The notes below the pieces were generated by a model, which saw nothing but the letters and a program-made list of their open reading frames with translations, ran no database searches and was not told the origin of the DNA. From positions 1-13,554 of the forward strand of contig JAQUOO010000023.1 in assembly GCA_028717055.1 (NCBI GenBank): DNA of 13,554 bases, read 5' to 3'. Positions 1-7,753 of this stretch are shown here, piece after piece (the stretch's first letter is position 1; each line of letters starts with the position of its first letter). Both the position numbers and the translations under genes were made by a program. Source of the DNA: Candidatus Omnitrophota bacterium (GTDB taxonomy: Bacteria > Omnitrophota > Gorgyraeia > Gygaellales > Profunditerraquicolaceae).

Positions 1-1304
1 CCCTAGCCCAGCGTAAAAATTTTATCGCTAAAATTGCGCAAGGGGTCCTGGATAATGCCGCGGAACTGGCAGAGTTAGAAAGCGCAAATACCGGGAAACC
101 CGCCAAGGAATCCACTTTTATGGATATTCCTTCGGCGGCAAAAACCTTTTCTTATGTTGCCGATAATTTCGAAAAATTCCTGAAATCAGAAGATTTAAAA
201 ATCGGGGAAGAAGCGGAAGCAGTCTTGAGGCGCGAACCAATGGGAGTTGCGGTATTAATCGTTCCCTGGAATTACCCGCTTTTAATCGCCTGTTGGAAAT
301 TAGCGTCAGCCCTGGCTGCCGGAAACACTGTAATATTGAAACCCTCCAGCCTTACTCCGCTTTCCGCTCTAAAGTTAGCCCAGATTATTCATGATGTTGG
401 ATTACCGGCGGGAGTCGTAAATGTTATTAATGGCAGCGGTAGAAAAATTGGAGAGGCGCTTTGTTCGGACAAGAGAGTGGATATGATTTCTTTTACCGGC
501 AGTAATGAAGTAGGTAAATCGATTTTGGAGTATTCATCCAAAAACGTAAAGAAATCGATTATGGAATTGGGCGGAAAATCCGCCAGTTTGATTTTTGGTG
601 ATGCAGATCTGGATACGGCGGTAAATGGCTCGCTTTGTTCCATCTTCTTAAATCAGGGGCAGATGTGCACGGCTATGTCGCGGATATTTGTGCAGGATAA
701 TTTATACGATATATTCATAGCTAGTTTTGTGGAAAAGGCCAAGAAGCTTAAGCTTGGACTTTCGGATAACCCCGAGGCGCAAATCGGGCCGTTAATCAGC
801 GAAAACCAGCGCAGAAAAGTCATCGCCTATATTGAAAAAGCTAAAAGAGAGGGCGCTAAAGTATTGTGCGGCGGAAAAATTCCGTCCAGCCCGGAGTTAA
901 AAAACGGTTTTTTCTTTGAGCCTACGGTTTTAACCGAGGTTAACCGGGATGCGCATATATTTAAGGAAGAGGTGTTTGGACCGGTAGCCATCATTGGAAA
1001 ATTTTCCAGCGCAGAAGAAGCTTTAGATTTGGCTAATGCCAGCGATTTTGGTTTGGCAGCTTGTATCTGGACCAAGGATTTGAAATTAGCCAGAGAGTTT
1101 TCCCGGAAACTTGACTCCGGGACTGTTTGGATTAATACTTATGGCATGTTTTATAATGAGCTTCCCTACGGCGGATTTAAGGGAAGCGGTTTTGGCAAGG
1201 AATTAGGCAGAGAGGGGATTCTGGAGTATACCCGGATTAAAAATATAGTCATTGATCAATCGCCTGATTCGAAACCTTTGGTTAACTATTGGTATGGATT
1301 CTAA
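1..1304 (+). CDS. NAD(P)+-dependent aldehyde dehydrogenase, 5' end outside the window
   Basis: Oxidises an aldehyde to its carboxylic acid with NAD(P)+ in the cytoplasm; the substrate cannot be told. The frame is open to the left edge: codons from position 3 read LAQRKNFIAKIA and later ELESANTGKP, typical ALDH N-terminal sequence, so the ATG at 120 is internal. Counting from that ATG, the nucleotide-site motif PWNYPL is at 49-54, the general-base Glu of ELGGK is E149 (564-566), the catalytic Cys of NQGQMC is C183 (666-668), and the C-terminal motif PYGGFKGSGFGKELG lies near the end. The fold is complete except for the missing start. It most resembles the betaine-aldehyde/broad-specificity ALDH superfamily. 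The residue that normally holds the NAD ribose, Glu in KPSE, is Ser here (S77), so NADP+ use is possible. The acyltransferase gene starts 3 nt after the stop, suggesting co-transcription. Family is certain; substrate is unknown. Confidence 0.95.
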   Translation, partial: LAQRKNFIAKIAQGVLDNAAELAELESANTGKPAKESTFMDIPSAAKTFSYVADNFEKFLKSEDLKIGEEAEAVLRREPMGVAVLIVPWNYPLLIACWKLASALAAGNTVILKPSSLTPLSALKLAQIIHDVGLPAGVVNVINGSGRKIGEALCSDKRVDMISFTGSNEVGKSILEYSSKNVKKSIMELGGKSASLIFGDADLDTAVNGSLCSIFLNQGQMCTAMSRIFVQDNLYDIFIASFVEKAKKLKLGLSDNPEAQIGPLISENQRRKVIAYIEKAKREGAKVLCGGKIPSSPELKNGFFFEPTVLTEVNRDAHIFKEEVFGPVAIIGKFSSAEEALDLANASDFGLAACIWTKDLKLAREFSRKLDSGTVWINTYGMFYNELPYGGFKGSGFGKELGREGILEYTRIKNIVIDQSPDSKPLVNYWYGF

Positions 1305-1307
1305 ATT

Positions 1308-2024
1308 ATGCTGAAATACGTATTATCTATATGGTATTGGATTGCCAGCACCCTGATTACGATGGTTTTATTTCTTGCGGTGCTTTTTATCGTTGTGGTT
1401 ACTTATCCTTTGGACAAGAAAAAGAAGCTTGCCCATGCGCAGTGTTTCTGGTGGTCGGATTGGGTCATCCGAATGAATCCTTACTGGAGATTGCGGGTCG
1501 AGGGTTTGGAAAATATCGACTATTCCAAGACTTATGTAATTATCGCCAATCATCAGAGCCTGGCCGATATAGCCGTGCTTTACCAAACCCGCATGCAATT
1601 TAAATGGGTTGCCAAGCAAAGCCTTTTTAAAATTCCTTTTATCGGATGGTGCCTTTCTTTAATCAAGCATATCAAGCTGGAAAGAGGAGATTTTTCCAGT
1701 ATCAAGAAATTATACCGTGAGGCAGCCGAATGGCTTAAGAAAGATATGTCGGTGTTATTTTTTCCCGAAGGGACCCGCAGCGATACCGACACGATGAATG
1801 CCTTTCAAAACGGCGCCTTTAAGTTGGCGCTAAAAGAAAAGAAGCCGATTCTTCCTGTTTGCATCAGAGGCACGCGTGAGGCTATCCCTAAAGGGAGTTG
1901 GGTGTTTGAGGCTAAGGTTGACGCGGTGGTTACTGTGCTGCCGGCGGTAGAGACAAGCGAATTATCCTCAGGCGATTTTGCTTTACTCAGGGATAGGGTT
2001 TTTGCCAAGATTTCCGGGAATTAA
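1308..2024 (+). CDS. plsC: 1-acyl-sn-glycerol-3-phosphate acyltransferase (PlsC/LPLAT family)
   Basis: Family role: transfers a fatty acyl group to lysophosphatidic acid to make phosphatidic acid, the second acylation of phospholipid synthesis, at the inner face of the cytoplasmic membrane. The 238-residue protein has an N-terminal membrane helix (about 12-34). The catalytic NHQSLAD at 81-87 gives H82-X4-D87. The acyl-acceptor motif FPEGTRS is at 152-158 and the last block, KPILPVCIRGT, at 179-189. Length and motif spacing fit bacterial PlsC. The start is the ATG 3 nt after the aldehyde dehydrogenase stop; no clear Shine-Dalgarno is seen, so translation may be coupled. An acyl-CoA ligase further down the same gene train fits a lipid role. 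Paralogues of this family acylate other lysolipids, so the exact acceptor is inferred. Confidence 0.92.
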   Translation: MLKYVLSIWYWIASTLITMVLFLAVLFIVVVTYPLDKKKKLAHAQCFWWSDWVIRMNPYWRLRVEGLENIDYSKTYVIIANHQSLADIAVLYQTRMQFKWVAKQSLFKIPFIGWCLSLIKHIKLERGDFSSIKKLYREAAEWLKKDMSVLFFPEGTRSDTDTMNAFQNGAFKLALKEKKPILPVCIRGTREAIPKGSWVFEAKVDAVVTVLPAVETSELSSGDFALLRDRVFAKISGN

Positions 2025-2036
2025 GAAATCGAGTTG

Positions 2037-2045
2037 TGGTATAAT
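2037..2045 (+). promoter_or_regulatory. Extended -10 promoter for the Hsp20-like gene
   Basis: The 46-nt gap after plsC contains TGGTATAAT, a perfect extended -10 (TG-n-TATAAT) with the hexamer at 2040-2045. No good -35 lies 16-18 bp upstream, which this promoter class does not need. Transcription would start near 2052, giving a leader of about 25 nt that carries the ribosome binding site. This is the longest gap between genes in the plus-strand train, so a new transcript here is plausible. Confidence 0.55.
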
Positions 2046-2063
2046 GGCTATATACAGGTAAAG

Positions 2064-2070
2064 AAAGGAG
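2064..2070 (+). promoter_or_regulatory. Shine-Dalgarno that decides the Hsp20-like start
   Basis: AAAGGAG ends directly against the ATG at 2071 but is 6 nt from a second in-frame ATG at 2077. Only the second has workable spacing, so 2077 is taken as the start. Confidence 0.7.
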
Positions 2071-2076
2071 ATGGCT

Positions 2077-2622
2077 ATGAAAAATAAAACCTTGCTTATT
2101 ATCTTGGCTGCTTTATGCGCATTATTGATATTTGAAACAGGGTATTTGGTTGGAATCGGCGAGCAAAGAAAAATATTCCGGAATTTAAGGAGCCGCTACA
2201 TTTATCCGCCGCAACCATTTAATCCGAATTGGAGCTTTCCGCGAATGCAAACAGAGAAATTGCCTGTTCAGGCAGAAAAAGAACCCTTTTTTGTTACGAC
2301 AATGACTTCAAAAAACACAGACCAGGCGAAAATAATTGCGGTTAAACTGCCGGGTGTTGATAAAAAGGATATTAGTGTTGAAGTTAACGGGCCATACCTA
2401 GCTGTTCAGGCAAGGCAAAAGAAAGAAGCCGGCATAAGCCGGGACGATTTCTCTGCGCAAACATTAAATTCATCCGGTTTTGTCCAGGTAATCGCTCTTG
2501 GCGATAACGCGGATACGCAGCATATCCAAGCGGAGTTTAGCAAGGATACTCTTACGATTACTATCCCTAAAGACAAACGCTCTAAGCCTTCGGGAAAAAC
2601 TTTTACTGTTCCGATAAAATGA
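2077..2622 (+). CDS. Membrane-anchored small heat-shock (Hsp20/alpha-crystallin) protein
   Basis: Small heat-shock proteins are ATP-independent chaperones that hold unfolding proteins. The product has 181 residues from the ATG at 2077, which fits the ribosome binding site better than 2071. Residues 5-26 form one hydrophobic helix without a convincing signal-peptidase site, so it looks like an anchor. A Pro- and aromatic-rich linker follows (about 42-70). The alpha-crystallin domain has LPGVDKKDISVEVNG at 91-105 and FSKDTLTITIPK at 154-165, the counterpart of the usual GVLxVxxPK strand. Most family members are soluble and cytosolic, so the anchor is unusual. Topology is unclear: basic residues flank the helix on both sides (Lys before; R31, K32, R36, R39, R41 after). 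It has its own promoter, and purU starts 4 nt after its stop. The domain call is good; the location is inferred. Confidence 0.82.
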   Translation: MKNKTLLIILAALCALLIFETGYLVGIGEQRKIFRNLRSRYIYPPQPFNPNWSFPRMQTEKLPVQAEKEPFFVTTMTSKNTDQAKIIAVKLPGVDKKDISVEVNGPYLAVQARQKKEAGISRDDFSAQTLNSSGFVQVIALGDNADTQHIQAEFSKDTLTITIPKDKRSKPSGKTFTVPIK

Positions 2623-2626
2623 GAAA

Positions 2627-3466
2627 ATGAATACCTATATTCTTTTATTACAATGTAAAGATCAGAAAGGTATCGTAGCCAAGCTTTCGGATTTTATTTT
2701 TAAGCGCGGAGGCAATATTATTACCGCTGATCAATATTCTACTGATTTCAAGTCGGGATATTTTTTTATCCGGTTGGAATTTGTTCTAGACGGCTTAGCT
2801 CAAAGGGGCAATTTGGAAGATAGTCTGAGCCTCTTTGTTTCTCCGTTACGCGCAAAGTTTTCGCTTTATAATAAACATAAGGCGTTACGCATGGGGGTAT
2901 TGGTTTCTAAGCCCAGCCATTGCCTGGCAGAGATACTTTATTTGTGGAAAGAACAGGAATTAGGCGTTGAGATCCCTTTTGTCATCAGTAATTTTGCAGG
3001 CCACAGAGAGATGGTAGAGCAATACAGGATTCCCTTCCATTTTGTTCCTGCGACCAGGAGCAGCCGGAAAGAGAGTGAGTTGTTGAAAATAATCGGCGCC
3101 AAGACCGATTTTCTGGCGCTTAGCCGTTATATGCTTCTGCTTTCCAAGAGGTTTCTTGATGCTTACGGCAAGGACATCATAAATATCCACCACGGGCTTC
3201 TGCCTTCGTTTAAAGGAAGCAATCCTTACCGGCAGGCGCTTTCTGGCGGAGTAAAAGTTATTGGGGCTACCAGCCATTTTGTTACCGAGAAGCTGGATGA
3301 AGGGCCGATTATCGCCCAGGAAGTAGTGAATGTTTCGCATAGGGACGGCTTGACGGATTTAATACGCAAGGGCAAGAATTTGGAGAAGAAGGCTTTGATT
3401 GACGCAATCCGTTCCTATATCGACTATCGCGTAATTAAGCATAACAATAAAACTATAGTTTTTTAG
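2627..3466 (+). CDS. purU: Formyltetrahydrofolate deformylase
   Basis: Hydrolyses 10-formyltetrahydrofolate to tetrahydrofolate and formate, balancing the one-carbon pool and supplying formate for purine synthesis in the cytoplasm. At 279 residues it matches the family's usual length of about 280. The N-terminal ACT regulatory domain (about 1-80) begins with a strand followed by KDQKGIVAKLSDF. The C-terminal formyltransferase-fold domain carries the catalytic set: NIHHGLLPSFKG, giving N186 and H188, and EKLDEGPI, giving D224. These correspond to the Asn-His-Asp triad of GAR transformylase; ISNFAGH at 120-126 is also typical of PurU. The ATG sits 4 nt after the previous stop with only a weak ribosome binding site, so coupling is likely. 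The ACT domain separates it from PurN and methionyl-tRNA formyltransferase. Confidence 0.95.
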   Translation: MNTYILLLQCKDQKGIVAKLSDFIFKRGGNIITADQYSTDFKSGYFFIRLEFVLDGLAQRGNLEDSLSLFVSPLRAKFSLYNKHKALRMGVLVSKPSHCLAEILYLWKEQELGVEIPFVISNFAGHREMVEQYRIPFHFVPATRSSRKESELLKIIGAKTDFLALSRYMLLLSKRFLDAYGKDIINIHHGLLPSFKGSNPYRQALSGGVKVIGATSHFVTEKLDEGPIIAQEVVNVSHRDGLTDLIRKGKNLEKKALIDAIRSYIDYRVIKHNNKTIVF

Positions 3467-3475
3467 TTCATTGCG

Positions 3476-4558
3476 ATGAAGAAAATCTACAAGTTTTTGC
3501 TATGGCTGACCGCCATCTTTTCCATAGTTTTTGTCCTTGCCAATATAACGCTCTCCTTATTTGCCAAACAGATAGTTGTTAAGCAAATTGAGCAAAATAT
3601 AAAGCTGCATACTGCTCTTGATAAAATAAGCGTTGGCTTGCCGTTCTCAATAAAATTAACCAAGTTGAGCATAGGAGATTTGTTTAAAGCGGATGAAATC
3701 CGGGTTTCACCGAATATTCTAGGATTTTTTACCGGTAAAATCGTGCTTAACGGAATAATATTAGTTAACCCGGTAGTGAATCTTGAGCGCTCAGGCGACG
3801 GAAGCTTAAATCTGCCCAAGTTAGAACAAAAAGGGGCACAGAAGGCGCCGCCGGTTTATCTTGTGGGCCTAAACATTAGAAACGGGAAAATTGTTTTTAC
3901 CGATAAAAAGGTAGAAGCTTCAGGTTATAGGGTTGTATTGGACAAGTTGAGCGCGCATGTATCTAAAGTTATGCTCCCCCCGACTTCTTTAAAGGCTAAT
4001 TTTAAGCTTTCAACAGATGTATTGGGCTCGGATAATCAAAAGCTGGGAAGTATCGGGTTAAGCGGCTGGATTGATTTTGGGCCCAAGGATATGGATGCCG
4101 TCTTGGATATAAAAGATTTGGATTTGGTTTATTTTTCTCCTTATTACGGAAATCTTATTTCCCGGAAGAAACTTCTTACAGCTAAGCTTAACCTAGATGC
4201 CACGTTTAAAGCCAGAGATAATAATTTGAATATTTTAACTGATTTTAAGCTCTCAAATTTAACCTATGCTCAAGAAGAATCTGTTGAGGGAAGGCTCCCG
4301 GGACTAGATTTAACCAGGAATACCCTGGATTTCTTTACTGATTCAAAAGGTAACTTGAAACTCGAATTTGAGGTAGATACTCAGTTAAGCCATCCCGCTA
4401 TTAGTCCTGAACAGCTTAAGGAAATTATGTTAAAGGCAGCGGCCAAAAATCTTTCTAATCAATCGCCGGATGAATTGATTCAAAAGGTTAGCGATAATGT
4501 CGAGCAGTTTAAAGCGATTGGCAAAACCCTTAAAAACATATTTGGAGGCAAAGATTGA
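3476..4558 (+). CDS. AsmA-like / DUF748 envelope protein
   Basis: A 360-residue protein with one N-terminal membrane helix (about 7-29) followed by a long, mostly beta-strand extracytoplasmic region. Repeated strands of the type KIVLNGIILVNPVVNLER and a 'sGDGSLNLPKL' turn (about 106-118) are hallmarks of the AsmA/DUF748 superfamily. Known members of that superfamily help assemble the outer membrane or form hydrophobic grooves moving phospholipid between membranes. This copy is far shorter than TamB or AsmA and ends in a short helical tail (about 305-360). The start is the ATG 9 nt after purU; no Shine-Dalgarno is visible. Its stop overlaps the next start (TGATG). Neighbours making or activating acyl lipids fit an envelope-lipid job, but that is inference. 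Family assignment is moderately sure. Confidence 0.75.
   Translation: MKKIYKFLLWLTAIFSIVFVLANITLSLFAKQIVVKQIEQNIKLHTALDKISVGLPFSIKLTKLSIGDLFKADEIRVSPNILGFFTGKIVLNGIILVNPVVNLERSGDGSLNLPKLEQKGAQKAPPVYLVGLNIRNGKIVFTDKKVEASGYRVVLDKLSAHVSKVMLPPTSLKANFKLSTDVLGSDNQKLGSIGLSGWIDFGPKDMDAVLDIKDLDLVYFSPYYGNLISRKKLLTAKLNLDATFKARDNNLNILTDFKLSNLTYAQEESVEGRLPGLDLTRNTLDFFTDSKGNLKLEFEVDTQLSHPAISPEQLKEIMLKAAAKNLSNQSPDELIQKVSDNVEQFKAIGKTLKNIFGGKD
4544..4548 (+). promoter_or_regulatory. Shine-Dalgarno shared by TTG and ATG start choices
   Basis: GGAGG inside the 3' end of the AsmA-like gene is 6 nt from a TTG at 4555 and 9 nt from an adjacent in-frame ATG at 4558. ATG is chosen because it is the far stronger codon and forms a TGATG overlap with the preceding stop; the two choices differ by one residue. 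Confidence 0.6.
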
Positions 4559-5211
4559 TGGCGGCGGATAAACCCAGGAGCATACAGAATATCGAGGATA
4601 AGATGGTTTCTCTGGATGCCGGCTCTTTGCGTTACCATGTTCTGGAGAGCGCCAAGAATTTTAAAACCTCTTGGATCGAACTAGGCAGGTCGCTTTATTC
4701 GGTCTGGAAAGATAAGATGTATAAGGAGTGGGGCTTTGGCACGTTTGATGTTTATACCGCCAGAGAAATAGGCATCAAGAAGCCCACTGCAATGAAATTA
4801 TTGCGTTCATATTATTTCTTGGAAAAAGAAGAGCCGGCTTACCTGAAAAGTGATTACGCTAAAGAAGCGGATACCGCCAAACTACCCAGCTATGAAGCGG
4901 TTGATCTTTTACGCAAAGCCAAGGATAAGAAAACTTTGGATCAGGAGGATTATTCGAAATTAAAGAAAGATATTCTTGATGGCGGTAAAGATGTTCAGGC
5001 GTTAAAACGGGATCTGACTTCCTTGATCAGGCAAAGAGAAGAGCTTGATCCCGACGAGGCTTACAAAAACCGCAGGATTTCTACTTTAAAAAGATTTATC
5101 GGTAGTTTAAAATCATTAAGGCAGGAAGCTGAAATCTCCAAGCTTTTACCGGTTCAACTTATTAAAGAGGTGCAGGAATTAATTAAAAAAATAGAGGAAG
5201 AAATAGAATGA
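4558..5211 (+). CDS. Unknown helical protein with a possible helix-turn-helix
   Basis: I do not recognise a named family. The 217-residue product is soluble, highly charged and almost wholly alpha-helical, with no signal peptide or membrane segment. An aromatic-rich stretch (about 40-67: WIELGRSLYSVWKDK, then EWGFGTFDVY) leads into YTAREIGIKKPTAMKLLRSY (66-85). That stretch has the spacing of a helix-turn-helix: small residue, Gly-Ile turn, then Thr-Ala before a recognition-type helix. Residues from about 128 to the end form long heptad-like helices, probably coiled coil. The start forms a 1-nt TGATG overlap with the AsmA-like gene, and its stop overlaps the acyl-CoA ligase start by 4 nt, so it is translated with them. 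Its place among lipid and envelope genes could mean a regulator or scaffold, but nothing in the sequence proves either. Confidence 0.85.
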   Translation: MAADKPRSIQNIEDKMVSLDAGSLRYHVLESAKNFKTSWIELGRSLYSVWKDKMYKEWGFGTFDVYTAREIGIKKPTAMKLLRSYYFLEKEEPAYLKSDYAKEADTAKLPSYEAVDLLRKAKDKKTLDQEDYSKLKKDILDGGKDVQALKRDLTSLIRQREELDPDEAYKNRRISTLKRFIGSLKSLRQEAEISKLLPVQLIKEVQELIKKIEEEIE

Positions 5212-6716
5212 ACATAATCCAAATACTCGACGACAGAGCAAAGAATAATCCGGATAAACCAGCGGTCATATTCAGGGAACAGGTGATTTCATTTTTTAAA
5301 TTAGCGGATTTTTCTTTGCGTTTTGCCAACGCTCTTAAAAAACTAGGTGTGAATAAGGGCGATAAAGTGGCAGTATATTTGCCGAGTTGGCCGGAATATA
5401 TTTTTAGTTATTTGGCTATTTGGCGCCTGGGCGCAACAGCCGTGCCTTTGGATTTCATGCTTACTGAGGATGAGTTGGCCTCATGCATAACGCATTCCGA
5501 GGCCAAGATCCTGATTGCCAAGCCCAAGGCCAATCTTTCTCTGGTGTCGCTTAAGAATAGATGTTCTGATCTAAAACAGATAATCACTTGTCAGGATAGA
5601 ACAGAAGGGTTTTTATTCTTTAACGATTGTGTAGATAATTCCGTTTCAACCGCGGTAAAAGCGGATATTCAGGATAAAGACCGCGCCATTATCTTCTATA
5701 CCTCCGGAACAACCGGCAAGCCCAAAGGAGTATTAATCAATTATTTGCAATTGACCGCTCCTCCTAAGTCCATGGAGTTTTTCGTAAATTCAGATTTAGG
5801 CGATCGCGACACGACTTTATGCGCTTTGCCTTTTTCGCATTTAGGAGGACTGATTTATATTCAAAACACCATTGTTTTTGGTTTAAAGCTAGTTCTGATG
5901 GAAAGATTTATCCCGTTAGAGTTTTTAAAGAACATTCAGAATTTTAAAGTAAACTTCTTCTGGCTGGTTCCTTCTATGTATTACGCTCTTCTGCAGTTGA
6001 AAGAATTTGAAACCTTCGACTTGTCGAGTCTGCGTTGGATTGTAACTTTCGGCGCTTCCAGCTCACCGGATGCTTTGCGTAGATTCCATCAGTTTTGCCC
6101 CAAGGCGCACCTATTAAATGGCTGGGGCCTGACTGAGACTAATGCCCCCAGTGTAGTTTTACCTTTTGGGTCGCAAAAAATAGAAAGCGTAGGCAGGCCT
6201 GCTCCCTGGGTAGAGGTAAAAATATTCAATGGAGAGGATAAGGAAATCAAGGCTGGCGCTATAGGCGAAATCGTAGTCAAGAGCTGGGTAGTCACCGAAG
6301 GATATTATAAAGATATGGCCTTGACTAAAGAGACTTTAAGGGGCGGATGGTTTCATACGGGAGACCTGGGCAAATTCGATAACGAAGGAGACCTTTATAT
6401 CGTCGGCAGGAAGAAAGAAATGATTAAGGTTGGCGGTGAGATTGTTTTTGAACCGGAGGTAGAAGCAGTTATCCATCGGCATCCGGATGTTGCCGAGGCC
6501 GCGGTTATCGGAGTAGCGGATAAATTAAGGGGGGAAGTTCCCAAGGCCTGGGTGGTTTTAAAAGAAGGAAAAACCTTAAGCGATGAGGACCTGCGTTATT
6601 TTTGCAGGCAGCATTTAGCTCACTATAAAATCCCGCATTATTTCGAGTTTGCCGCCGTTCTTCCCAAAAACCGTACCGGAAAAATCGATAAAGAGCAGCT
6701 GAGAACCTCTTGTTGA
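5208..6716 (+). CDS. AMP-forming acyl-CoA ligase (ANL superfamily)
   Basis: Activates a carboxylic acid, most likely a fatty acid, to the acyl-adenylate with ATP and then to the CoA thioester. All core ANL motifs are present in the 502 residues: the P-loop YTSGTTGKPKG at 164-174, GWGLTE at 305-310, HTGDLG at 383-388 with the ATP-ribose Asp, the hinge GRKKEMIKVGG at 400-410, and the C-terminal catalytic Lys in NRTGK (K492). No membrane segment is seen. Length fits medium- and long-chain fatty acid CoA ligases of the FadD/CaiC group, but substrate cannot be read from sequence. Translation is coupled to the preceding gene through an ATGA overlap, with GAGGA 9 nt upstream of the ATG. With PlsC and the aldehyde dehydrogenase upstream it could turn free fatty acids into membrane lipid precursors, which is inferred. 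Confidence 0.93.
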   Translation: MNIIQILDDRAKNNPDKPAVIFREQVISFFKLADFSLRFANALKKLGVNKGDKVAVYLPSWPEYIFSYLAIWRLGATAVPLDFMLTEDELASCITHSEAKILIAKPKANLSLVSLKNRCSDLKQIITCQDRTEGFLFFNDCVDNSVSTAVKADIQDKDRAIIFYTSGTTGKPKGVLINYLQLTAPPKSMEFFVNSDLGDRDTTLCALPFSHLGGLIYIQNTIVFGLKLVLMERFIPLEFLKNIQNFKVNFFWLVPSMYYALLQLKEFETFDLSSLRWIVTFGASSSPDALRRFHQFCPKAHLLNGWGLTETNAPSVVLPFGSQKIESVGRPAPWVEVKIFNGEDKEIKAGAIGEIVVKSWVVTEGYYKDMALTKETLRGGWFHTGDLGKFDNEGDLYIVGRKKEMIKVGGEIVFEPEVEAVIHRHPDVAEAAVIGVADKLRGEVPKAWVVLKEGKTLSDEDLRYFCRQHLAHYKIPHYFEFAAVLPKNRTGKIDKEQLRTSC

Positions 6717-6721
6717 CCCAG

Positions 6722-7753
6722 ATGGATGACATTAAAGCATTGAGCCTGGAAACCCTGCAAAACAAGCTTGTGTCTTTTGGATATCCGGGGTATCACGCCA
6801 GACAGATTTTTAACTGGATTTATAAAAAGGGCGCGGTAGATTTTGCGCAAATGAGCGATTTAGCGCAAGGCTTGAGGGATAAGCTTCAAGAAAATTTCTG
6901 TATTTCGGGTTTAGAAATAGCCGGCCAGCTTAAATCCCGCGATGGAACAAAAAAGATGCTTTTTAAATTGAAGGATTCCAGCATCGTCGAAGCAGTGATG
7001 ATTCCCTCCCGGGACAGGGCTACAGGTTGTATCTCTACCCAGGTTGGTTGTAAGTTCGGCTGCCGATTTTGCGCCAGCGGCATATCCGGATTCAAGCGCA
7101 ATCTTACCTGTTTTGAGATAATTGAAGAAATTTTAGCTTTAAAGAGAGAAGCCCTGCCGGATAATCTTACGCATCTAGTATTTATGGGGACCGGAGAGCC
7201 TTTGGATAATTATGAAGAAGTGCTGAAGGCGATAAAAATTATAAATTCTCCCGATGGTTTTAACATCGGAGCACGCAGGATTACCGTGTCAACCAGCGGT
7301 ATCATTCCCGGAATCCAAAGATTAGCCGGGGAAGGCCTGCAAATAGAATTATCCGTGTCTTTGCACGCAGCCAACGATGAATTAAGAAGCAGCTTCATGC
7401 CGGTGAATAGGAAATATCCGCTCAAGGGATTGATTAGTTCCTGCAAGGAATATTCCGCTAAGACTAACCGGCAGATAACCTTCGAGTATATTCTAATTAA
7501 AGGCTTGAACTCGGATTTGAGGAGCGCCCAGGATTTGGCCAAGTTGCTGGGAGGATGGAGATTAGCCAAGGTCAATCTTATCCCGTCTAATCCTATTGCC
7601 GAGCTTAAGGTTGAAGCTCCAGATAGAAGAGACATTCTTTTATTTAAAGACTATCTGGAAAAGCGGGGTTTGAATGTTACTTTGCGTAAAGGGCGCGGAG
7701 AAGATATTAACGCCGCTTGCGGCCAGTTGAGGTTAGGGTATGAAAAAAAATAA
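6722..7753 (+). CDS. rlmN: Dual-specificity 23S rRNA/tRNA adenine-C2 methyltransferase
   Basis: A radical-SAM enzyme that adds the C2 methyl to A2503 of 23S rRNA, and in characterised homologues to A37 of some tRNAs, aiding translational accuracy. From the ATG at 6722 it has 343 residues, normal for RlmN. The 4Fe-4S motif CKFGCRFC gives C110, C114 and C117. The two cysteines of the methylation mechanism are also present: C103 in GCISTQVGC, 7 residues before the cluster, and C333 in GEDINAACGQ near the C-terminus. This complete set argues for RlmN; Cfr resistance methylases share the cysteines, but nothing in context suggests Cfr. Start choice: TTG codons at 6710 and 6713 are in frame and overlap the ligase stop, but neither they nor the ATG has a good ribosome binding site, so the ATG is preferred. 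The 3' end overlaps the next gene by 14 nt. Confidence 0.95.
   Translation: MDDIKALSLETLQNKLVSFGYPGYHARQIFNWIYKKGAVDFAQMSDLAQGLRDKLQENFCISGLEIAGQLKSRDGTKKMLFKLKDSSIVEAVMIPSRDRATGCISTQVGCKFGCRFCASGISGFKRNLTCFEIIEEILALKREALPDNLTHLVFMGTGEPLDNYEEVLKAIKIINSPDGFNIGARRITVSTSGIIPGIQRLAGEGLQIELSVSLHAANDELRSSFMPVNRKYPLKGLISSCKEYSAKTNRQITFEYILIKGLNSDLRSAQDLAKLLGGWRLAKVNLIPSNPIAELKVEAPDRRDILLFKDYLEKRGLNVTLRKGRGEDINAACGQLRLGYEKK

Noticed and set aside
1289..1603. Plus-strand frame of 104 codons overlapping the aldehyde dehydrogenase end and plsC
   Set aside because: plsC occupies this DNA in another frame with all motifs; this frame has none.
2002..2007. TTGCCA as a -35 for the promoter before the Hsp20-like gene
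   Set aside because: It is 32 bp from the -10 hexamer, too far to act as a -35.
2960..3340. Minus-strand frame of 126 codons inside purU
   Set aside because: It lies wholly antisense to a fully motif-supported purU and shows no family pattern.
7210..7635. Minus-strand frame of 141 codons inside rlmN
   Set aside because: Antisense shadow of a conserved enzyme; composition follows the complementary codons.
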